Source: an uncultured Prevotellaceae bacterium
GTDB lineage: Bacteria; Bacteroidota; Bacteroidia; Bacteroidales; Bacteroidaceae
Direction: 5' to 3'
Assembly (NCBI GenBank): GCA_947166305.1
Contig: CAMVDV010000005.1
Location: forward strand, 1-64,000
Length of the DNA stretch: 64,000 nt
Below the pieces are notes generated by a model. The model did no database searches. It was given only the letters and a program-made list of their open reading frames with translations, and was not told where the DNA came from. Positions 24,707-35,149 of the stretch are shown here, in pieces. How positions within the stretch are numbered: the stretch's first letter is position 1; every line of letters begins with the position of its first letter. A program made the position numbers and the translations under genes.

Positions 24707-26158
24707 ATGAAGTTACAGACAATCATACGCGACGTTGCTCCGCTCAGGGCAGTGGGCAACATGGAAAGGGAAGTCTCCGGCATCGAGATCGACAGCCGCC
24801 GAGTGGAGCAAGGCACCATGTTTGTGGCCATGAGGGGCACGCAGACGGACGGACATGCGTTCATCTCCGCTGCCATCGAAAGGGGTGCCGCAGTGGTGGT
24901 GTGCGAAGTGTTGCCCGAAGAGGTGAGGCCCGACGTCACCTACCTTGTTTATCCCGACACGGAGGACATCGTGGGGAGGCTTGCCACGCACTTCTTTGGC
25001 GACCCGAGCGAAAGGCTGCATCTGGTGGGAGTGACTGGGACGAATGGCAAAACGACCATCGCCACCTTGCTCTACAACATTTTCCGCCAGCTGGGATACA
25101 AGTGCGGTCTGTGCAGCACGGTGTGCAATTACATCGACGGCGAGGCGGTTCCCACCGAGGTGACCACGCCCGACCCTGTCACACTCAACCGCCTGTTGGG
25201 CAGAATGGCCGACGAAGGTTGTGCCTACGCCTTTATGGAGGTGAGCTCGCACAGTGTGGCTCAGAAGCGCATCGGAGGCCTTTCGTTCTCGGGAGGCATT
25301 TTCACCAACCTCACACGCGACCATCTTGACTACCACAAGACGTTCGAGAATTACCGCGACGCGAAGAAGTCCTTCTTCGACGCCTTGCCTCAGGACGCCT
25401 TTGCCGTGGTGAATGCCGACGACCGCAACGGCTCGGTGATGGTGCAGAACTGCCGTGCTGCGGTGAAGACTTATTCCCTCCACTCGGCAGCCGACTTCAA
25501 GGCGCGCATCCTGGAGGAGAGTTTCGAGGGCATGGCGCTGGAGGTGGACGGAAGGGAAGTGAGCGTGCAGTTCGTGGGCCGCTTCAATGTGAGCAACTTG
25601 CTGGCGGTCTATGGCGCAGCCGTCATGCTTGGCGTGGACCCGCAGCAGGCTCTGGTGCTGCTCAGCACGCAGCATCCCGTCAACGGTCGCTTCGAGACCA
25701 TCCGCTCGCCGCAGGGCGTCACCGCCATCGTGGACTACGCTCATACGCCCGACGCCTTGGTCAACGTCCTGACCACCATCAATGAGGTGCTGAAGGGCCG
25801 TGGCCAGTGCTGGACAGTCTGCGGCGCGGGCGGCAACCGCGACAAGGGTAAGCGCCCCATCATGGCGCAGGAAGCCGTGAGGAACAGCGACCGCGTCATC
25901 ATCACCAGCGACAATCCGCGCAACGAGGAACCGCAATCCATCATCGACGACATGCTTGCCGGACTCACACCTGCGGAGCGACGGGGCGTGCTGAGCATCG
26001 TGGACCGCCGAGAGGCCATCCGTACTGCCTGCACCCTTGCGCAGCCAGGCGACGTGGTGCTCGTGGCTGGAAAGGGACACGAGGACTATCAGATAGTGAA
26101 GGGCGTGAAGCATCACTTCGACGACCACGAGGTCATCCGCGAAGCCTTCGGCATCTGA
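24707..26158 (+). CDS. murE: UDP-MurNAc-L-Ala-D-Glu:meso-diaminopimelate ligase
   Basis: A 483-residue Mur ligase. The ATP-binding motif GTNGKTT is at residues 111-117, and [12 protein letters not shown] and [12 protein letters not shown] are family segments. The C-terminal DNPRNE motif (about residue 402) is the signature of meso-diaminopimelate selectivity, so the cell wall is predicted to be of the mDAP type. It acts in the cytoplasm in peptidoglycan precursor synthesis. Note that murF is not in this cluster. Confidence 0.96.
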   Translation: MKLQTIIRDVAPLRAVGNMEREVSGIEIDSRRVEQGTMFVAMRGTQTDGHAFISAAIERGAAVVVCEVLPEEVRPDVTYLVYPDTEDIVGRLATHFFGDPSERLHLVGVTGTNGKTTIATLLYNIFRQLGYKCGLCSTVCNYIDGEAVPTEVTTPDPVTLNRLLGRMADEGCAYAFMEVSSHSVAQKRIGGLSFSGGIFTNLTRDHLDYHKTFENYRDAKKSFFDALPQDAFAVVNADDRNGSVMVQNCRAAVKTYSLHSAADFKARILEESFEGMALEVDGREVSVQFVGRFNVSNLLAVYGAAVMLGVDPQQALVLLSTQHPVNGRFETIRSPQGVTAIVDYAHTPDALVNVLTTINEVLKGRGQCWTVCGAGGNRDKGKRPIMAQEAVRNSDRVIITSDNPRNEEPQSIIDDMLAGLTPAERRGVLSIVDRREAIRTACTLAQPGDVVLVAGKGHEDYQIVKGVKHHFDDHEVIREAFGI

Positions 26159-26246
26159 CAACGTCGCACGCGGAGATTGACAACGCCGCACGCGGAGATT
26201 GACAACGTCGCAGCAGGAAAGTGGCAACGCCGCAGGCGGAGTTTCA
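26159..26246. repeat. 22-bp minisatellite, 4 units
   Basis: Units at 26159, 26181, 26203 and 26225 begin CAACGTCGC/CAACGCCGC. The two first contain CGCCGCACGCGGAGATTGA-type sequence. The array starts directly after the murE stop codon. Confidence 0.93.
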
Positions 26247-26296
26247 GATCGACCAATTAGAACATAGAGAACACCATATACAGACATCAACGAAAT

Positions 26297-27562
26297 ATGC
26301 TTTACTACCTCTTCAGATACCTTGGAGAATACGGCGTCAGCGGAGCCAACCTCTGGCACTACATCTCCTTCCGTTCAGTGCTCACGCTGGTGCTGAGCCT
26401 GCTCATATCCATGTGGTTCGGCCAATACTTCGTCAAGTGGATGAAGCAACACCACGCGAGCGAGGCGCAACGCGACCCGAGCATCGACCCCTACGGCGTG
26501 CAGAAACAGGGCGTACCCACCATGGGTGGCATCATCATCATCGTGGCCACCCTCGTCCCCTGCCTGCTCTTCGGCAGGCTCAGGAACATCTATATGCTCC
26601 TCATGCTCTTCACCACGCTGTGGCTCGGCGCGCTCGGATTTGCCGACGACTACTTGAAGATGAAGCGCACGAAGGACGGATTGCGCCCCATCTGGAAGCT
26701 CCTGGGGCAGGCAGTCCTCGGCCTTGTCGTAGGACTCACGCTCTGGATGAGCCCCGACGCCGTCATCCGCGAGAACATCAACGCTGAGCGTCAGGGCACG
26801 GAGCAGGTCGTCACCCACCGAAGCGAAGCCGTCAAGAGCACCATCACCACGATTCCCTTCGTCAAGAACAACAACCTCAACTACGCCGACGTGTTCAGTT
26901 TCCTCGGACGCTACAAGTCTGCCGCCGGATGGATCTTCTTCGTTCTGGTCACGACGTTCATCGTGATGGCCGTCAGCAACGGCTCCAACCTCAACGACGG
27001 CATGGACGGCCTCTGCGCAGGCAACGCCGCCATCATGTGCATCGCCCTCGGCATCCTCGCCTACGTCAGCAGTCACGTCCACATGGCTGCTTACCTTAAC
27101 ATCATGTACATACCGGGTTCCGAGGAACTCGTCATTTTCATCTGCGCTTTCATCGGTGCCTTGATAGGCTTCCTCTGGTACAATGCCTATCCAGCCCAAG
27201 TCTTCATGGGCGACACAGGCAGTCTGGCCATCGGCGGAATCATCGGCGTTACGGCCATCATCATACACAAAGAGCTGCTCCTGCCACTGCTCTGCTTCGT
27301 CTTCTTCATGGAGAGTCTGAGCGTCATCCTTCAGACAAACTACGCAAGGCTGGGCAACAAGCGCGGACTCAAGTGGCGTGTCATCAAGCGCGCCCCGCTT
27401 CACGACACTTTCCGTGTGGCCCCAGGCCAACTGCCCCCAGACTTTCGCGTCCTCATCAACTGGCCCAAAGGCTGCTGGCTCGAGTCCAAAATCACAGTAC
27501 GCTTCTGGATTGTCACCATCATCATGGCCGCTCTCGCCATCGTCACACTGAAGATAAGATAA
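26297..27562 (+). CDS. mraY: phospho-N-acetylmuramoyl-pentapeptide transferase
   Basis: A 421-residue integral membrane enzyme with about ten transmembrane helices. It transfers phospho-MurNAc-pentapeptide to undecaprenyl phosphate to make lipid I. Conserved motifs are QKQGVPTMGGIIII, FADDYLKMKRTKDG (catalytic Asp-Asp), NGSNLNDGMDGLCAG, FMGDTGSLAIGG and the C-terminal KRAPLHDTFR histidine segment. It is longer than the E. coli enzyme because of a loop at residues about 160-195, usual in Bacteroidetes. Confidence 0.96.
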   Translation: MLYYLFRYLGEYGVSGANLWHYISFRSVLTLVLSLLISMWFGQYFVKWMKQHHASEAQRDPSIDPYGVQKQGVPTMGGIIIIVATLVPCLLFGRLRNIYMLLMLFTTLWLGALGFADDYLKMKRTKDGLRPIWKLLGQAVLGLVVGLTLWMSPDAVIRENINAERQGTEQVVTHRSEAVKSTITTIPFVKNNNLNYADVFSFLGRYKSAAGWIFFVLVTTFIVMAVSNGSNLNDGMDGLCAGNAAIMCIALGILAYVSSHVHMAAYLNIMYIPGSEELVIFICAFIGALIGFLWYNAYPAQVFMGDTGSLAIGGIIGVTAIIIHKELLLPLLCFVFFMESLSVILQTNYARLGNKRGLKWRVIKRAPLHDTFRVAPGQLPPDFRVLINWPKGCWLESKITVRFWIVTIIMAALAIVTLKIR

Positions 27563-27608
27563 GAAGAATACGGCCTCATAAGCCTCATAAAAAAGGAAAG
27601 GAAACAAG

Positions 27609-28943
27609 ATGAACAGAATTGTAATACTCGGAGCGGCAGAGAGTGGAGTGGGAGCCGCAGCTCTGGCAAAGGTAAAAGGCTACGATGTCTTCGTCAGCGA
27701 CTCAGGCCACATTGCCGAAAACCGCAGACAAGTGCTCCGCGAGTACAACGTCGATTGGGAGGAAGGCCAACATTCCGAGGACCTCATCCTCAGCGCTCAG
27801 GAAATCATCAAGAGCCCCGGCATCCCCGAGGACGCACCCATCGTGCGGAAAGTGCGCGAGGCGGGCATCCCAATCATCAGCGAAATAGAATTTGCAGGAC
27901 GCTATACCGACGCGAAGATGATTTGCATCACGGGCTCAAACGGCAAGACTACCACCACAAGCCTCATCTATCACATCTTCCGCAAAGCAGGCTACAATGC
28001 CGGACTCGCTGGAAATATCGGCCGAAGCCTTGCCCTCCAGATAGCCGAAGGAAAGGATTACGACTACTACATCATTGAGCTCAGCAGCTTCCAGCTCGAC
28101 AATATGTACGAATTCCGTGCCAATATCGCCATACTGCTCAACATTACGCCCGATCATCTGGACCGTTACGACGGATCCATGCAGAAATATACCGATGCCA
28201 AAATGCGCATCGTGCAGAACCAGACAGAGGAAGATGCCTTCATCTACTGGAATGACGACCCAGTCATCAGCGCTGAGCTGAAGAAGTACGGCATCCGTGC
28301 CAGGAAATGCCCCTTCAGCATCGTCAAGAAGGAAGGCATGATTGGCTATATCTCTGATGGACGGTACGTCATAGAGTACCCCACTCCGTTCAACATGGAG
28401 CAGGAAAGTCTCTCACTTCGCGGCAAGCACAACATGTATAACAGCTTGGCTGCAGGCATCGCAGCACGCATCAGTGGCATTGGCGACGCTGCCCTCAGGG
28501 AAAGTCTCAGCGACTTTGAGGGCGTAGAGCACCGCCTCCAGAAGGTGGCACGCGTTGGTGGAGTGCAGTATATCAACGACTCGAAGGCTACAAACGTTGA
28601 CGCTTGCTGGTATGCCCTCGATAGTATGACGACGCCAACCATCCTCATTCTGGGCGGAAAGGACAAGGGCAACGACTACAACGCCATCAAGGAGATGGTC
28701 AGGAAGAAGTGCGTTGGCCTTGTATATCTTGGCGCCGACAACACGAAGCTCCATGAGTTCTTCGACGGACTCGGCATTCCTGTGGCCGACACCCACAGCA
28801 TGAAGGACTGTGTGGAAGCGTGCCGTCGCATGGCAAAGCCCGGCGATACGGTCCTGCTCAGCCCCTGTTGTGCCAGCTTCGACCTTTTCCGGAACATGGA
28901 AGACCGCGGCGAACAATTCTGCGAGCAAGTCCGGAAACTATAA
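27609..28943 (+). CDS. murD: UDP-N-acetylmuramoyl-L-alanine:D-glutamate ligase
   Basis: A 444-residue cytoplasmic Mur ligase adding D-glutamate. Motifs are the N-terminal ILGAAESGVGAAALAK Rossmann segment, the P-loop GSNGKTTTTS at about residue 113, ELSSFQLDNMYEF, NITPDHLDRYDGS and INDSKATNVDACWYALDS. Spacing (46 bp after mraY) and direction place it in the same operon. Local GC content is slightly lower than its neighbours. Confidence 0.96.
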   Translation: MNRIVILGAAESGVGAAALAKVKGYDVFVSDSGHIAENRRQVLREYNVDWEEGQHSEDLILSAQEIIKSPGIPEDAPIVRKVREAGIPIISEIEFAGRYTDAKMICITGSNGKTTTTSLIYHIFRKAGYNAGLAGNIGRSLALQIAEGKDYDYYIIELSSFQLDNMYEFRANIAILLNITPDHLDRYDGSMQKYTDAKMRIVQNQTEEDAFIYWNDDPVISAELKKYGIRARKCPFSIVKKEGMIGYISDGRYVIEYPTPFNMEQESLSLRGKHNMYNSLAAGIAARISGIGDAALRESLSDFEGVEHRLQKVARVGGVQYINDSKATNVDACWYALDSMTTPTILILGGKDKGNDYNAIKEMVRKKCVGLVYLGADNTKLHEFFDGLGIPVADTHSMKDCVEACRRMAKPGDTVLLSPCCASFDLFRNMEDRGEQFCEQVRKL

Positions 28944-29013
28944 CTCTCAACGGCGTTAGAGTCCCCAGGGCCTTTAATGTCCCTAATAGTCCTTAAAGAT
29001 AATTGCAAAGACA

Positions 29014-30213
29014 ATGAAACTCGACAAACTGAAGAACAAGACACTCATCCACGGCGACCTCGGCATTTGGGCCGTCTTCCTGTTGCTTTGCGCCATATCT
29101 CTCATCGAAGTCTATAGTGCAAGCTCGCGCATGACCTTCGCATCGGGTGCCTATTGGGACCCCATCATGCAGCATGGTGCCTTCATGCTCATGGGCATCT
29201 TCATCGCATGGCTCGTGCATCTCGTGCCATGCAACTACTTCAAGCTCTTCTGCACCATTGGTATGTTCGTCTCGCTCTTCCTCCTTATTGCCGTACTTGC
29301 CATAGGTCAGAAGACGAACGATGCAGGCCGATGGATATCGATAGGCTTCATTCGCTTCCAACCCAGCGAGATTGCCAAGCTCAGCCTGGTGGGTTTCAGC
29401 TGCTTCATCCTTTCCTCGCTGCGCGATGAGAAGGGGGCGAGCATGACAGCCCTCAAGATAGTGGGCCTGACGGCCTTTATTACTTTGCTGCTCATCTTCA
29501 CGGAGAATGCGTCCACGGCCTTCATCATCGCCATAGTCCTGTTCGGCATCTGCTTCTATGCGCAGGTGAATCGGAAGATACTCATCGGGCTGATGCTCAT
29601 CGGCACGCTCGGCATCGGCAGCATCTTTGCCTTTGCCTATGCCATTCCCGAGAAGACGCTCGACGAATGGTCTGCCTCGTCGGGCATCCTGCACCGCGTT
29701 CCCACCTGGGTACACCGCATCACCGACAAGCAAGAGCGTCCCGAGGACCCCAGAATGTTCAAGCCTCAGGAGAACCCACAAAAGGCCTATGCCAAGGTGG
29801 CCATCGCCACGAGCAACATCATCGGACGCGGTCCGGGCAACAGCCGCCAGCGTGACTTCATCCCGCAGGCTTTCTCGGACTTCATCTACGCCATCATCAT
29901 CGAGGAACTTGGCTTTCTCGGAGCTGTGGTGGTGCTGGGACTTTACCTCGTGCTGATGTACCGTTCCATGCGCATCGCACAGAAGTGCAAGGCACTCTTC
30001 CCGTCGTACCTCGTCATGGGGCTGGCCCTCATGATAGTGGTGCAAGCCATGATGAACATGGCCGTGGCCGTCGGTGCCTTCCCCGTAACGGGTCAGCCGC
30101 TGCCACTCGTCAGCCGTGGAGGGACAAGCCTCTTCATCACCTGCACATACATCGGCATGATATTGAGCGTGAGCCACACGGCAAAGCGTAAACCAGAATA
30201 CGAGAACCAATGA
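29014..30213 (+). CDS. ftsW: septal peptidoglycan glycosyltransferase FtsW (SEDS family)
   Basis: A 399-residue protein with about ten membrane segments. SEDS motifs are present: NDAGRWISIGFIRFQPSEIA, RGPGNSRQRDFIPQAFSDF with the DFIYAIIIEELG periplasmic loop, and PLVSRGGTSL near the C-terminus. It polymerises lipid II at the septum together with the FtsI-type transpeptidase encoded upstream. Confidence 0.95.
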   Translation: MKLDKLKNKTLIHGDLGIWAVFLLLCAISLIEVYSASSRMTFASGAYWDPIMQHGAFMLMGIFIAWLVHLVPCNYFKLFCTIGMFVSLFLLIAVLAIGQKTNDAGRWISIGFIRFQPSEIAKLSLVGFSCFILSSLRDEKGASMTALKIVGLTAFITLLLIFTENASTAFIIAIVLFGICFYAQVNRKILIGLMLIGTLGIGSIFAFAYAIPEKTLDEWSASSGILHRVPTWVHRITDKQERPEDPRMFKPQENPQKAYAKVAIATSNIIGRGPGNSRQRDFIPQAFSDFIYAIIIEELGFLGAVVVLGLYLVLMYRSMRIAQKCKALFPSYLVMGLALMIVVQAMMNMAVAVGAFPVTGQPLPLVSRGGTSLFITCTYIGMILSVSHTAKRKPEYENQ

Positions 30214-30224
30214 CACAACACGGA

Positions 30225-30335
30225 CCTCTGCGGCAACCCCTTCGCCCTTAGGCCAATAACCCAACGGCCTTCCGCGGCAAACCCTTCGCCCTTAGGCCGA
30301 TAACCCAACAGCCTTCTGCGGCAAACCTGCCCCGT
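30225..30335. repeat. 44-bp tandem repeat, about 2.5 units
   Basis: GCGGCAA recurs at 30230, 30274 and 30318. Each unit contains CTTCGCCCTTAGGCC and AATAACCCAAC or GATAACCCAAC. It fills the ftsW-murG gap. Confidence 0.9.
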
Positions 30336-30355
30336 GAGGCAAATAATAATAAACA

Positions 30356-31486
30356 ATGTATATGGAAGAACTGAGAGTCATCATAAGTGGAGGCGGCACG
30401 GGAGGCCACATCTTCCCTGCCGTGAGCATAGCCGGAGCGTTGCGCGAGCTGAATCCCCAAGCACAGATCCTCTTCGTAGGCGCAGAGGGAAGGATGGAAA
30501 TGCAGCGCGTCCCCGCCGCAGGCTACGAGATAGTGGGGCTCCCCATCAGAGGGTTGCTCCGCCCGCTCTGGAGGCTGGGAAACATCGGCGTGCTCATGGA
30601 TTTCTTCAAGAGCAAGCGCCTGGTGAAGCAGACGTTGCGAGAGTTCCGGCCAGACGTAGCCGTCGGAGTGGGAGGATACGCAAGTTCCGCCACGCTGAAC
30701 GCTGCCTATGAGCTGGGAATCCCATGCCTCATACAAGAGCAGAACAGCTATGCCGGACTGACAAACAAGAGCCTTGCCAAGAAAGCGCGCAAGATATGTG
30801 TGGCCTACGAAGGCATGGAACGCTTTTTCCCCAAGGAACGTATCCTGCTCACGGGCAACCCTGTCCGGCAGAACCTCCTGAACAGTTCCCTCACACGGCA
30901 GGAATGTGCAGCCGCCTTCGGACTGAATCCTGCCAAACCCACCATTCTCCTGATGGGAGGAAGCCTCGGGGCAAGGACACTCAACGAGAGCGTCATGCGC
31001 AATCTCTCACGCATTGCCGCCTCACCAGTCCAGTTCATCTGGCAGACAGGCAGCTACTATTGGAAAGACATCGAGCAGACACTCGACGTGAAGGGCAAGC
31101 CCACCAACCTCGTGGCCACCGACTTCATCGGCCGCATGGACCAGGCTTACTGCCTTGCCGACCTTGTTATCAGCCGTGCAGGCGCAGGCAGCATCAGCGA
31201 ACTCTGTCTCCTTGGCAAGCCAAGCATACTCGTGCCCAGTCCGAACGTTGCAGAAGACCACCAGACGCACAACGCCATGGCACTCGTAGCGAAGCAGGCT
31301 GCGCTCCTGGTGCGCGATGCCGATGCACGCGAACAGCTCATCCCTCTGGCACTGGAGACAGTGGTCAATGCCGCCAAGCTCGAAGAGTTAGGCCGCAACG
31401 CCGGGGCGATGGCACTGAAAGACTCTGCCCGGATCATTGCCGAGGAAGTCATCAAGCTCGCCAAGGGAAAGCAGAATGAGAAATAA
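30356..31486 (+). CDS. murG: UDP-GlcNAc:undecaprenyl-PP-MurNAc-pentapeptide GlcNAc transferase
   Basis: A 376-residue GT28 glycosyltransferase that converts lipid I to lipid II on the inner face of the membrane. The N-terminal ISGGGTGGHIFPAVSIA glycine loop, VGVGGYASSATLNAA and GGSLGARTLNESV are family motifs, and SRAGAGSISELCLLGKPSIL forms the UDP-GlcNAc site. The start at 30356 (MYMEELRV) lies in an AATAATAAACAATGTATATG context; the second Met (30362) is an alternative. Confidence 0.96.
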   Translation: MYMEELRVIISGGGTGGHIFPAVSIAGALRELNPQAQILFVGAEGRMEMQRVPAAGYEIVGLPIRGLLRPLWRLGNIGVLMDFFKSKRLVKQTLREFRPDVAVGVGGYASSATLNAAYELGIPCLIQEQNSYAGLTNKSLAKKARKICVAYEGMERFFPKERILLTGNPVRQNLLNSSLTRQECAAAFGLNPAKPTILLMGGSLGARTLNESVMRNLSRIAASPVQFIWQTGSYYWKDIEQTLDVKGKPTNLVATDFIGRMDQAYCLADLVISRAGAGSISELCLLGKPSILVPSPNVAEDHQTHNAMALVAKQAALLVRDADAREQLIPLALETVVNAAKLEELGRNAGAMALKDSARIIAEEVIKLAKGKQNEK

Positions 31487-31521
31487 GAAAATGTGATAAT
31501 AAGAAAATAAGAAAGCGACGA

Positions 31522-32892
31522 ATGGAGACAAAGGCTGTCTATTTTATCGGAATCGGCGGCATTGGCATGAGTGCCATAGCGCGATATTTCATCCAACAGG
31601 GTGCGACGGTGGCAGGATACGACCGCACACCGAGCGACCTCACCGAACAACTCTGCCGGGAGGGTGCTCTCATTCACTATGAAGACAACGTGGAGCTTAT
31701 TCCCGAGCCGTGCCGTGAGCGGGAAACCACACTCGTTGTCTACACTCCGGCCGTGCCCCACGACCACTCGGAGCTGGCATTTTTCCTTGGCAACGGCTTC
31801 GAAGTGCAGAAACGGGCACAGGTGCTCGGCACGCTGACGCGCACCCTTAGAGGACTCTGCGTGGCAGGTACGCACGGCAAGACCACGACGTCCTGCATGG
31901 CGGCGCACATCCTTCACGAAAGTCATGTAGGCTGTAACGCATTTCTGGGAGGCATTTCCAAGAACTACGGCACGAATTATATACTCAACAGCAAGAGCCC
32001 GTATGTCGTCATCGAAGCCGATGAGTTCGATCGCTCCTTTCATCATCTGTCGCCATACGCCAGCGTTATCACTGCCACGGACGCCGATCATCTCGACATC
32101 TACGGCACTGAAGAGGCATATCTCGAGAGCTTTAGCAAGTACAGCGGCTTGATTGTGCCCGGTGGATACCTTGTCTTGCACACGGGACTCAAGATGAAAC
32201 CGGCTCCAGCCCCGGGCGTCAAGGTCTATACCTACAGCCGTGAGGAGGGAGATTTCCGTGCCGAGAGGGTGAGAATCGGCGGCGGTCGCATCATATTCGA
32301 CTTCGTTTCGCCCTTGGGAGGCGTGGAAGATGTGGAACTGGGCGTGCCCGTTAGTGTGAACATCGAGAACGGCATTGCCGCCATGGCACTGGCTCAGATA
32401 GCGGGAGCCACGGCCGAGGAACTGCGAAGGGGCATGGCTTCGTTCAGAGGCGTGGACAGAAGGTTCGACTTTCACATTCGCACCGACCGCATGGCCTACT
32501 TGAGTGACTATGCACATCACCCCGAAGAGATACGCCACAGCCTGCTGAGCTTGAAGGAACTCTACGCCGGACGTCGCATAAAGGCCATCTTCCAGCCCCA
32601 TCTCTACACGCGGACCCGGGACTTCTACCGTGAGTTTGCCGACGCACTCTCGCTCGTCGACGACGTTTGCATCGTGGATATCTATCCGGCACGCGAGGCG
32701 CCGATACCGGGCGTGACGAGCCGTCTCATCTATGACTGCCTGCGTCCGGGCATCAAACGGCAGATGTGTCGGAAGGAAGAGGTGCCCGACGTGGTGCGTA
32801 AGGGCGGCTTCGACGTGCTGGTCACGCTCGGGGCTGGCGACATAGAGGACTACGCTAAGGAAATAACCGAAATACTATTACCACAGTCATGA
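31522..32892 (+). CDS. murC: UDP-N-acetylmuramate:L-alanine ligase
   Basis: A 456-residue Mur ligase adding L-alanine to UDP-MurNAc. It has the N-terminal FIGIGGIGMSAIARYF segment, the P-loop GTHGKTTTSCM, EADEFDRSFHHLSP, and the C-terminal PHLYTRTRDFYREFADAL typical of MurC. Its stop overlaps the ftsQ start by 4 bp (ATGA), indicating translational coupling. Confidence 0.96.
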   Translation: METKAVYFIGIGGIGMSAIARYFIQQGATVAGYDRTPSDLTEQLCREGALIHYEDNVELIPEPCRERETTLVVYTPAVPHDHSELAFFLGNGFEVQKRAQVLGTLTRTLRGLCVAGTHGKTTTSCMAAHILHESHVGCNAFLGGISKNYGTNYILNSKSPYVVIEADEFDRSFHHLSPYASVITATDADHLDIYGTEEAYLESFSKYSGLIVPGGYLVLHTGLKMKPAPAPGVKVYTYSREEGDFRAERVRIGGGRIIFDFVSPLGGVEDVELGVPVSVNIENGIAAMALAQIAGATAEELRRGMASFRGVDRRFDFHIRTDRMAYLSDYAHHPEEIRHSLLSLKELYAGRRIKAIFQPHLYTRTRDFYREFADALSLVDDVCIVDIYPAREAPIPGVTSRLIYDCLRPGIKRQMCRKEEVPDVVRKGGFDVLVTLGAGDIEDYAKEITEILLPQS

Positions 32893-33653
32893 AGATAGCA
32901 ATCAAGATTTTCCTGCTGCTTGCAGTGGTGGGATACCTCGTGGTGGCGCTCTGGAAGTTCTGCGGCCAGGCCGAGGACCGTGTGTGCCAGGGCGTGAGAG
33001 TGGAGGTGATGGACAGCATCAGCGACGGCTTCGTCACGCCTGACTTCGTGCAGTCCTTGCTCTCGCGCCACGACATTTCGCCTCAGGGCATGAAGATAAG
33101 TGACATTCGCCTCGAGCAGATAGAGCAGTTGCTGCAGGAGGAGCCGCACATCGAGCACGCCATTTGTTACTACGACGCTGCCGGCCGCCTCTACATACAG
33201 GTGACGCCTCAGCAGCCCGTGCTGCACGTCATCAGCGACCGCGGCGAGGACTATTATCTCTCGAGCACGGGCCTGACGATGCCCACGGCAGGCTTCAACG
33301 TGGATCTCTGCGTGGCCACCGGCAACATTTCCAAGCGATATGCCGCCGAAAGGCTGTTGGCCCTGGCGCGCTATGTCCGCTCCGACCTGTTCTGGAGCGA
33401 GCAGATAGAGCAGCTCCACGTCGTGGGGCCCGAGGAGATACTGCTGTATCCTCGCGTGGGAAACCACGTCGTGGAGCTCGGCAGCCCCGAGGACTTCGAG
33501 GACAAACTCTGGCGCCTGCGCACCTTCTACCGCGAGGGTCTGGGGCGCGTGGGCTGGAACAAATACAAGACAATCAGCCTGGCCTACGACGGACAGGTGG
33601 TCTGCACCAAGGCAGACGCCGGGAAGAAGACGGCCGCCGCTGCCGGCCGCTGA
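32889..33653 (+). CDS. ftsQ: cell-division protein FtsQ
   Basis: A 254-residue bitopic protein with one N-terminal membrane segment (residues about 5-23) and a periplasmic POTRA-like region. Sequence conservation is low, but the position between murC and ftsA and the topology support FtsQ/DivIB. The C-terminus (TKADAGKKTAAAAGR) is basic and simple. The stop codon abuts a 22-bp repeat array, so the extreme C-terminus may have been shaped by it. Confidence 0.9.
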   Translation: MKIAIKIFLLLAVVGYLVVALWKFCGQAEDRVCQGVRVEVMDSISDGFVTPDFVQSLLSRHDISPQGMKISDIRLEQIEQLLQEEPHIEHAICYYDAAGRLYIQVTPQQPVLHVISDRGEDYYLSSTGLTMPTAGFNVDLCVATGNISKRYAAERLLALARYVRSDLFWSEQIEQLHVVGPEEILLYPRVGNHVVELGSPEDFEDKLWRLRTFYREGLGRVGWNKYKTISLAYDGQVVCTKADAGKKTAAAAGR

Positions 33654-33740
33654 AAACGCCGCGTGCTGCGTTCTACATCGCCGCACGCGGAGACCGACAT
33701 CGCCGCACGCTGCGTTTCACATCGCCGCACGCGGAGATAA
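33653..33740. repeat. 22-bp minisatellite, 4 units
   Basis: Units at 33653, 33675, 33697 and 33719 share ACATCGCCGCACGCGGAGA or variants. The array begins at the last base of the ftsQ stop codon and ends 30 bp before ftsA. Confidence 0.93.
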
Positions 33741-33770
33741 ACAAAAGCCAACAACTAAAAATCAGATATT

Positions 33771-35123
33771 ATGGGAGCAGAAAAAGACATCATCATTGCA
33801 GTGGAGCTGGCATCGACTGCCATTCGCGCCATCGCAGGCAAGCGGGAACCCGACGGCAGTATGCAGGTGCTCGCCTTTGCCCAGGAAGAATCGCCCAACA
33901 CCATCCGCAAGGGCATCATCGACAACATTGACAAGACGACGCAAGCCCTCTCCCGGGTCGTCGCCAAACTCGGCGAAAGGCTCGGGGTGAAAGTGCACAG
34001 CGTCTACGTAGGGCTGGCAGGTCAGTCCCTGCGCTCAGTCCACAACCGCGTACTCCTGCAGTTCGACGGGCTGGAACTCCTCTCGCACAAGACCATCGAC
34101 AAGATGCGCGACACGAACAGCGGCGTGGTCTATCCCAACGCAGAGATAAAGGAAGTGGTGCCCCAGGAGTTCACCATCGGCAACCGCAGCGTGGTCGATC
34201 CCGTCGGGATGCAGGCCGAGATGATCGAAGCCAACTTCATCAACATCGTGGCACGCCCGACCCTCGAGGAGAACATCCGCAAATGCATCAGCGGAGCCGG
34301 ACTCGAAGTGCAGGACATCTTCATCACCCCCCTCTGCCTGGCCAACGCCATGCTCACCGCCAACGAGAAGCGTTCCGGCTGCGCCCTGGTCGATATGGGA
34401 GCAGACACCACTACCGTCAGCGTCTACTTCGGCGGCATTCTCCGCCATCTCTGCGTCATACCCCTCGGAGGCTCCAATGTCACCAGCGACATCACCAGCC
34501 TCAAAGTGGAAGCAGAGGAAGCCGAGGAACTCAAGAAAAAATACGGCACCGCCTACAGGCCCGACGGCGACGACCGCACAGGGCAGAAGATTCAGCTCAG
34601 CTTCGACCGCACCGAGGACGAAGAGACACTGCGAAAAATCGTAGAGGCACGCTACGAGGAAATCATAGCCAACGTCGAGCACCACATAGCCCCCTACAAA
34701 GACAAGATGCTCTCAGGCATCATCCTCGTGGGAGGCGCAGCCCGCATCCCAGACCTCCAGCAAGCCTTCGCCCAACGCGTTGACCCCGACCTCAACGTAC
34801 GCATTGCCAAAGGACTGCCGGAAAACGTCAACGTCGCCTTCGGCGTACAGGTCGCCGACCCAGACCGACTCTATTCCCTCTACTCCCTACTGCTCTCCGG
34901 AAAGGAAAACTGCGTCGGAGAAGCCGCAGTCACGCCCCAGCAGTCGGAACTCAACTTCGATGCCGGCAAAACCGAACCCGAACCCGAGCCCGAGCCCGAG
35001 CCACAGGAACAAAAAGAGCCCGACACACCGCGGGAAAGGAAACCCTCCACCATCAGCCGCATCTGGGGACGGTTCGTCGACCTCCTCTCAGATGAAGCCG
35101 ACAGAGAAGACAAAGAACGTTAA
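33771..35123 (+). CDS. ftsA: cell-division protein FtsA
   Basis: A 450-residue actin-like ATPase that tethers FtsZ to the membrane. Motifs are AVELASTAIRAIAGKREPDG (phosphate 1), ALVDMGADTTTVSVYFGG (phosphate 2) and IILVGGAARIPDL (adenosine). The C-terminal tail has an EPEPEPEP linker followed by a basic amphipathic stretch (STISRIWGRFVDLLSDE), the membrane-targeting helix. It precedes ftsZ by 26 bp. Confidence 0.95.
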   Translation: MGAEKDIIIAVELASTAIRAIAGKREPDGSMQVLAFAQEESPNTIRKGIIDNIDKTTQALSRVVAKLGERLGVKVHSVYVGLAGQSLRSVHNRVLLQFDGLELLSHKTIDKMRDTNSGVVYPNAEIKEVVPQEFTIGNRSVVDPVGMQAEMIEANFINIVARPTLEENIRKCISGAGLEVQDIFITPLCLANAMLTANEKRSGCALVDMGADTTTVSVYFGGILRHLCVIPLGGSNVTSDITSLKVEAEEAEELKKKYGTAYRPDGDDRTGQKIQLSFDRTEDEETLRKIVEARYEEIIANVEHHIAPYKDKMLSGIILVGGAARIPDLQQAFAQRVDPDLNVRIAKGLPENVNVAFGVQVADPDRLYSLYSLLLSGKENCVGEAAVTPQQSELNFDAGKTEPEPEPEPEPQEQKEPDTPRERKPSTISRIWGRFVDLLSDEADREDKER

Positions 35124-35149
35124 ACCACCCAACCATAACAGACACAACC

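Noticed and set aside
24713..26359. 548-codon reverse frame over murE
   Set aside because: murE is unmistakable on the forward strand; the reverse frame has biased composition and no motif.
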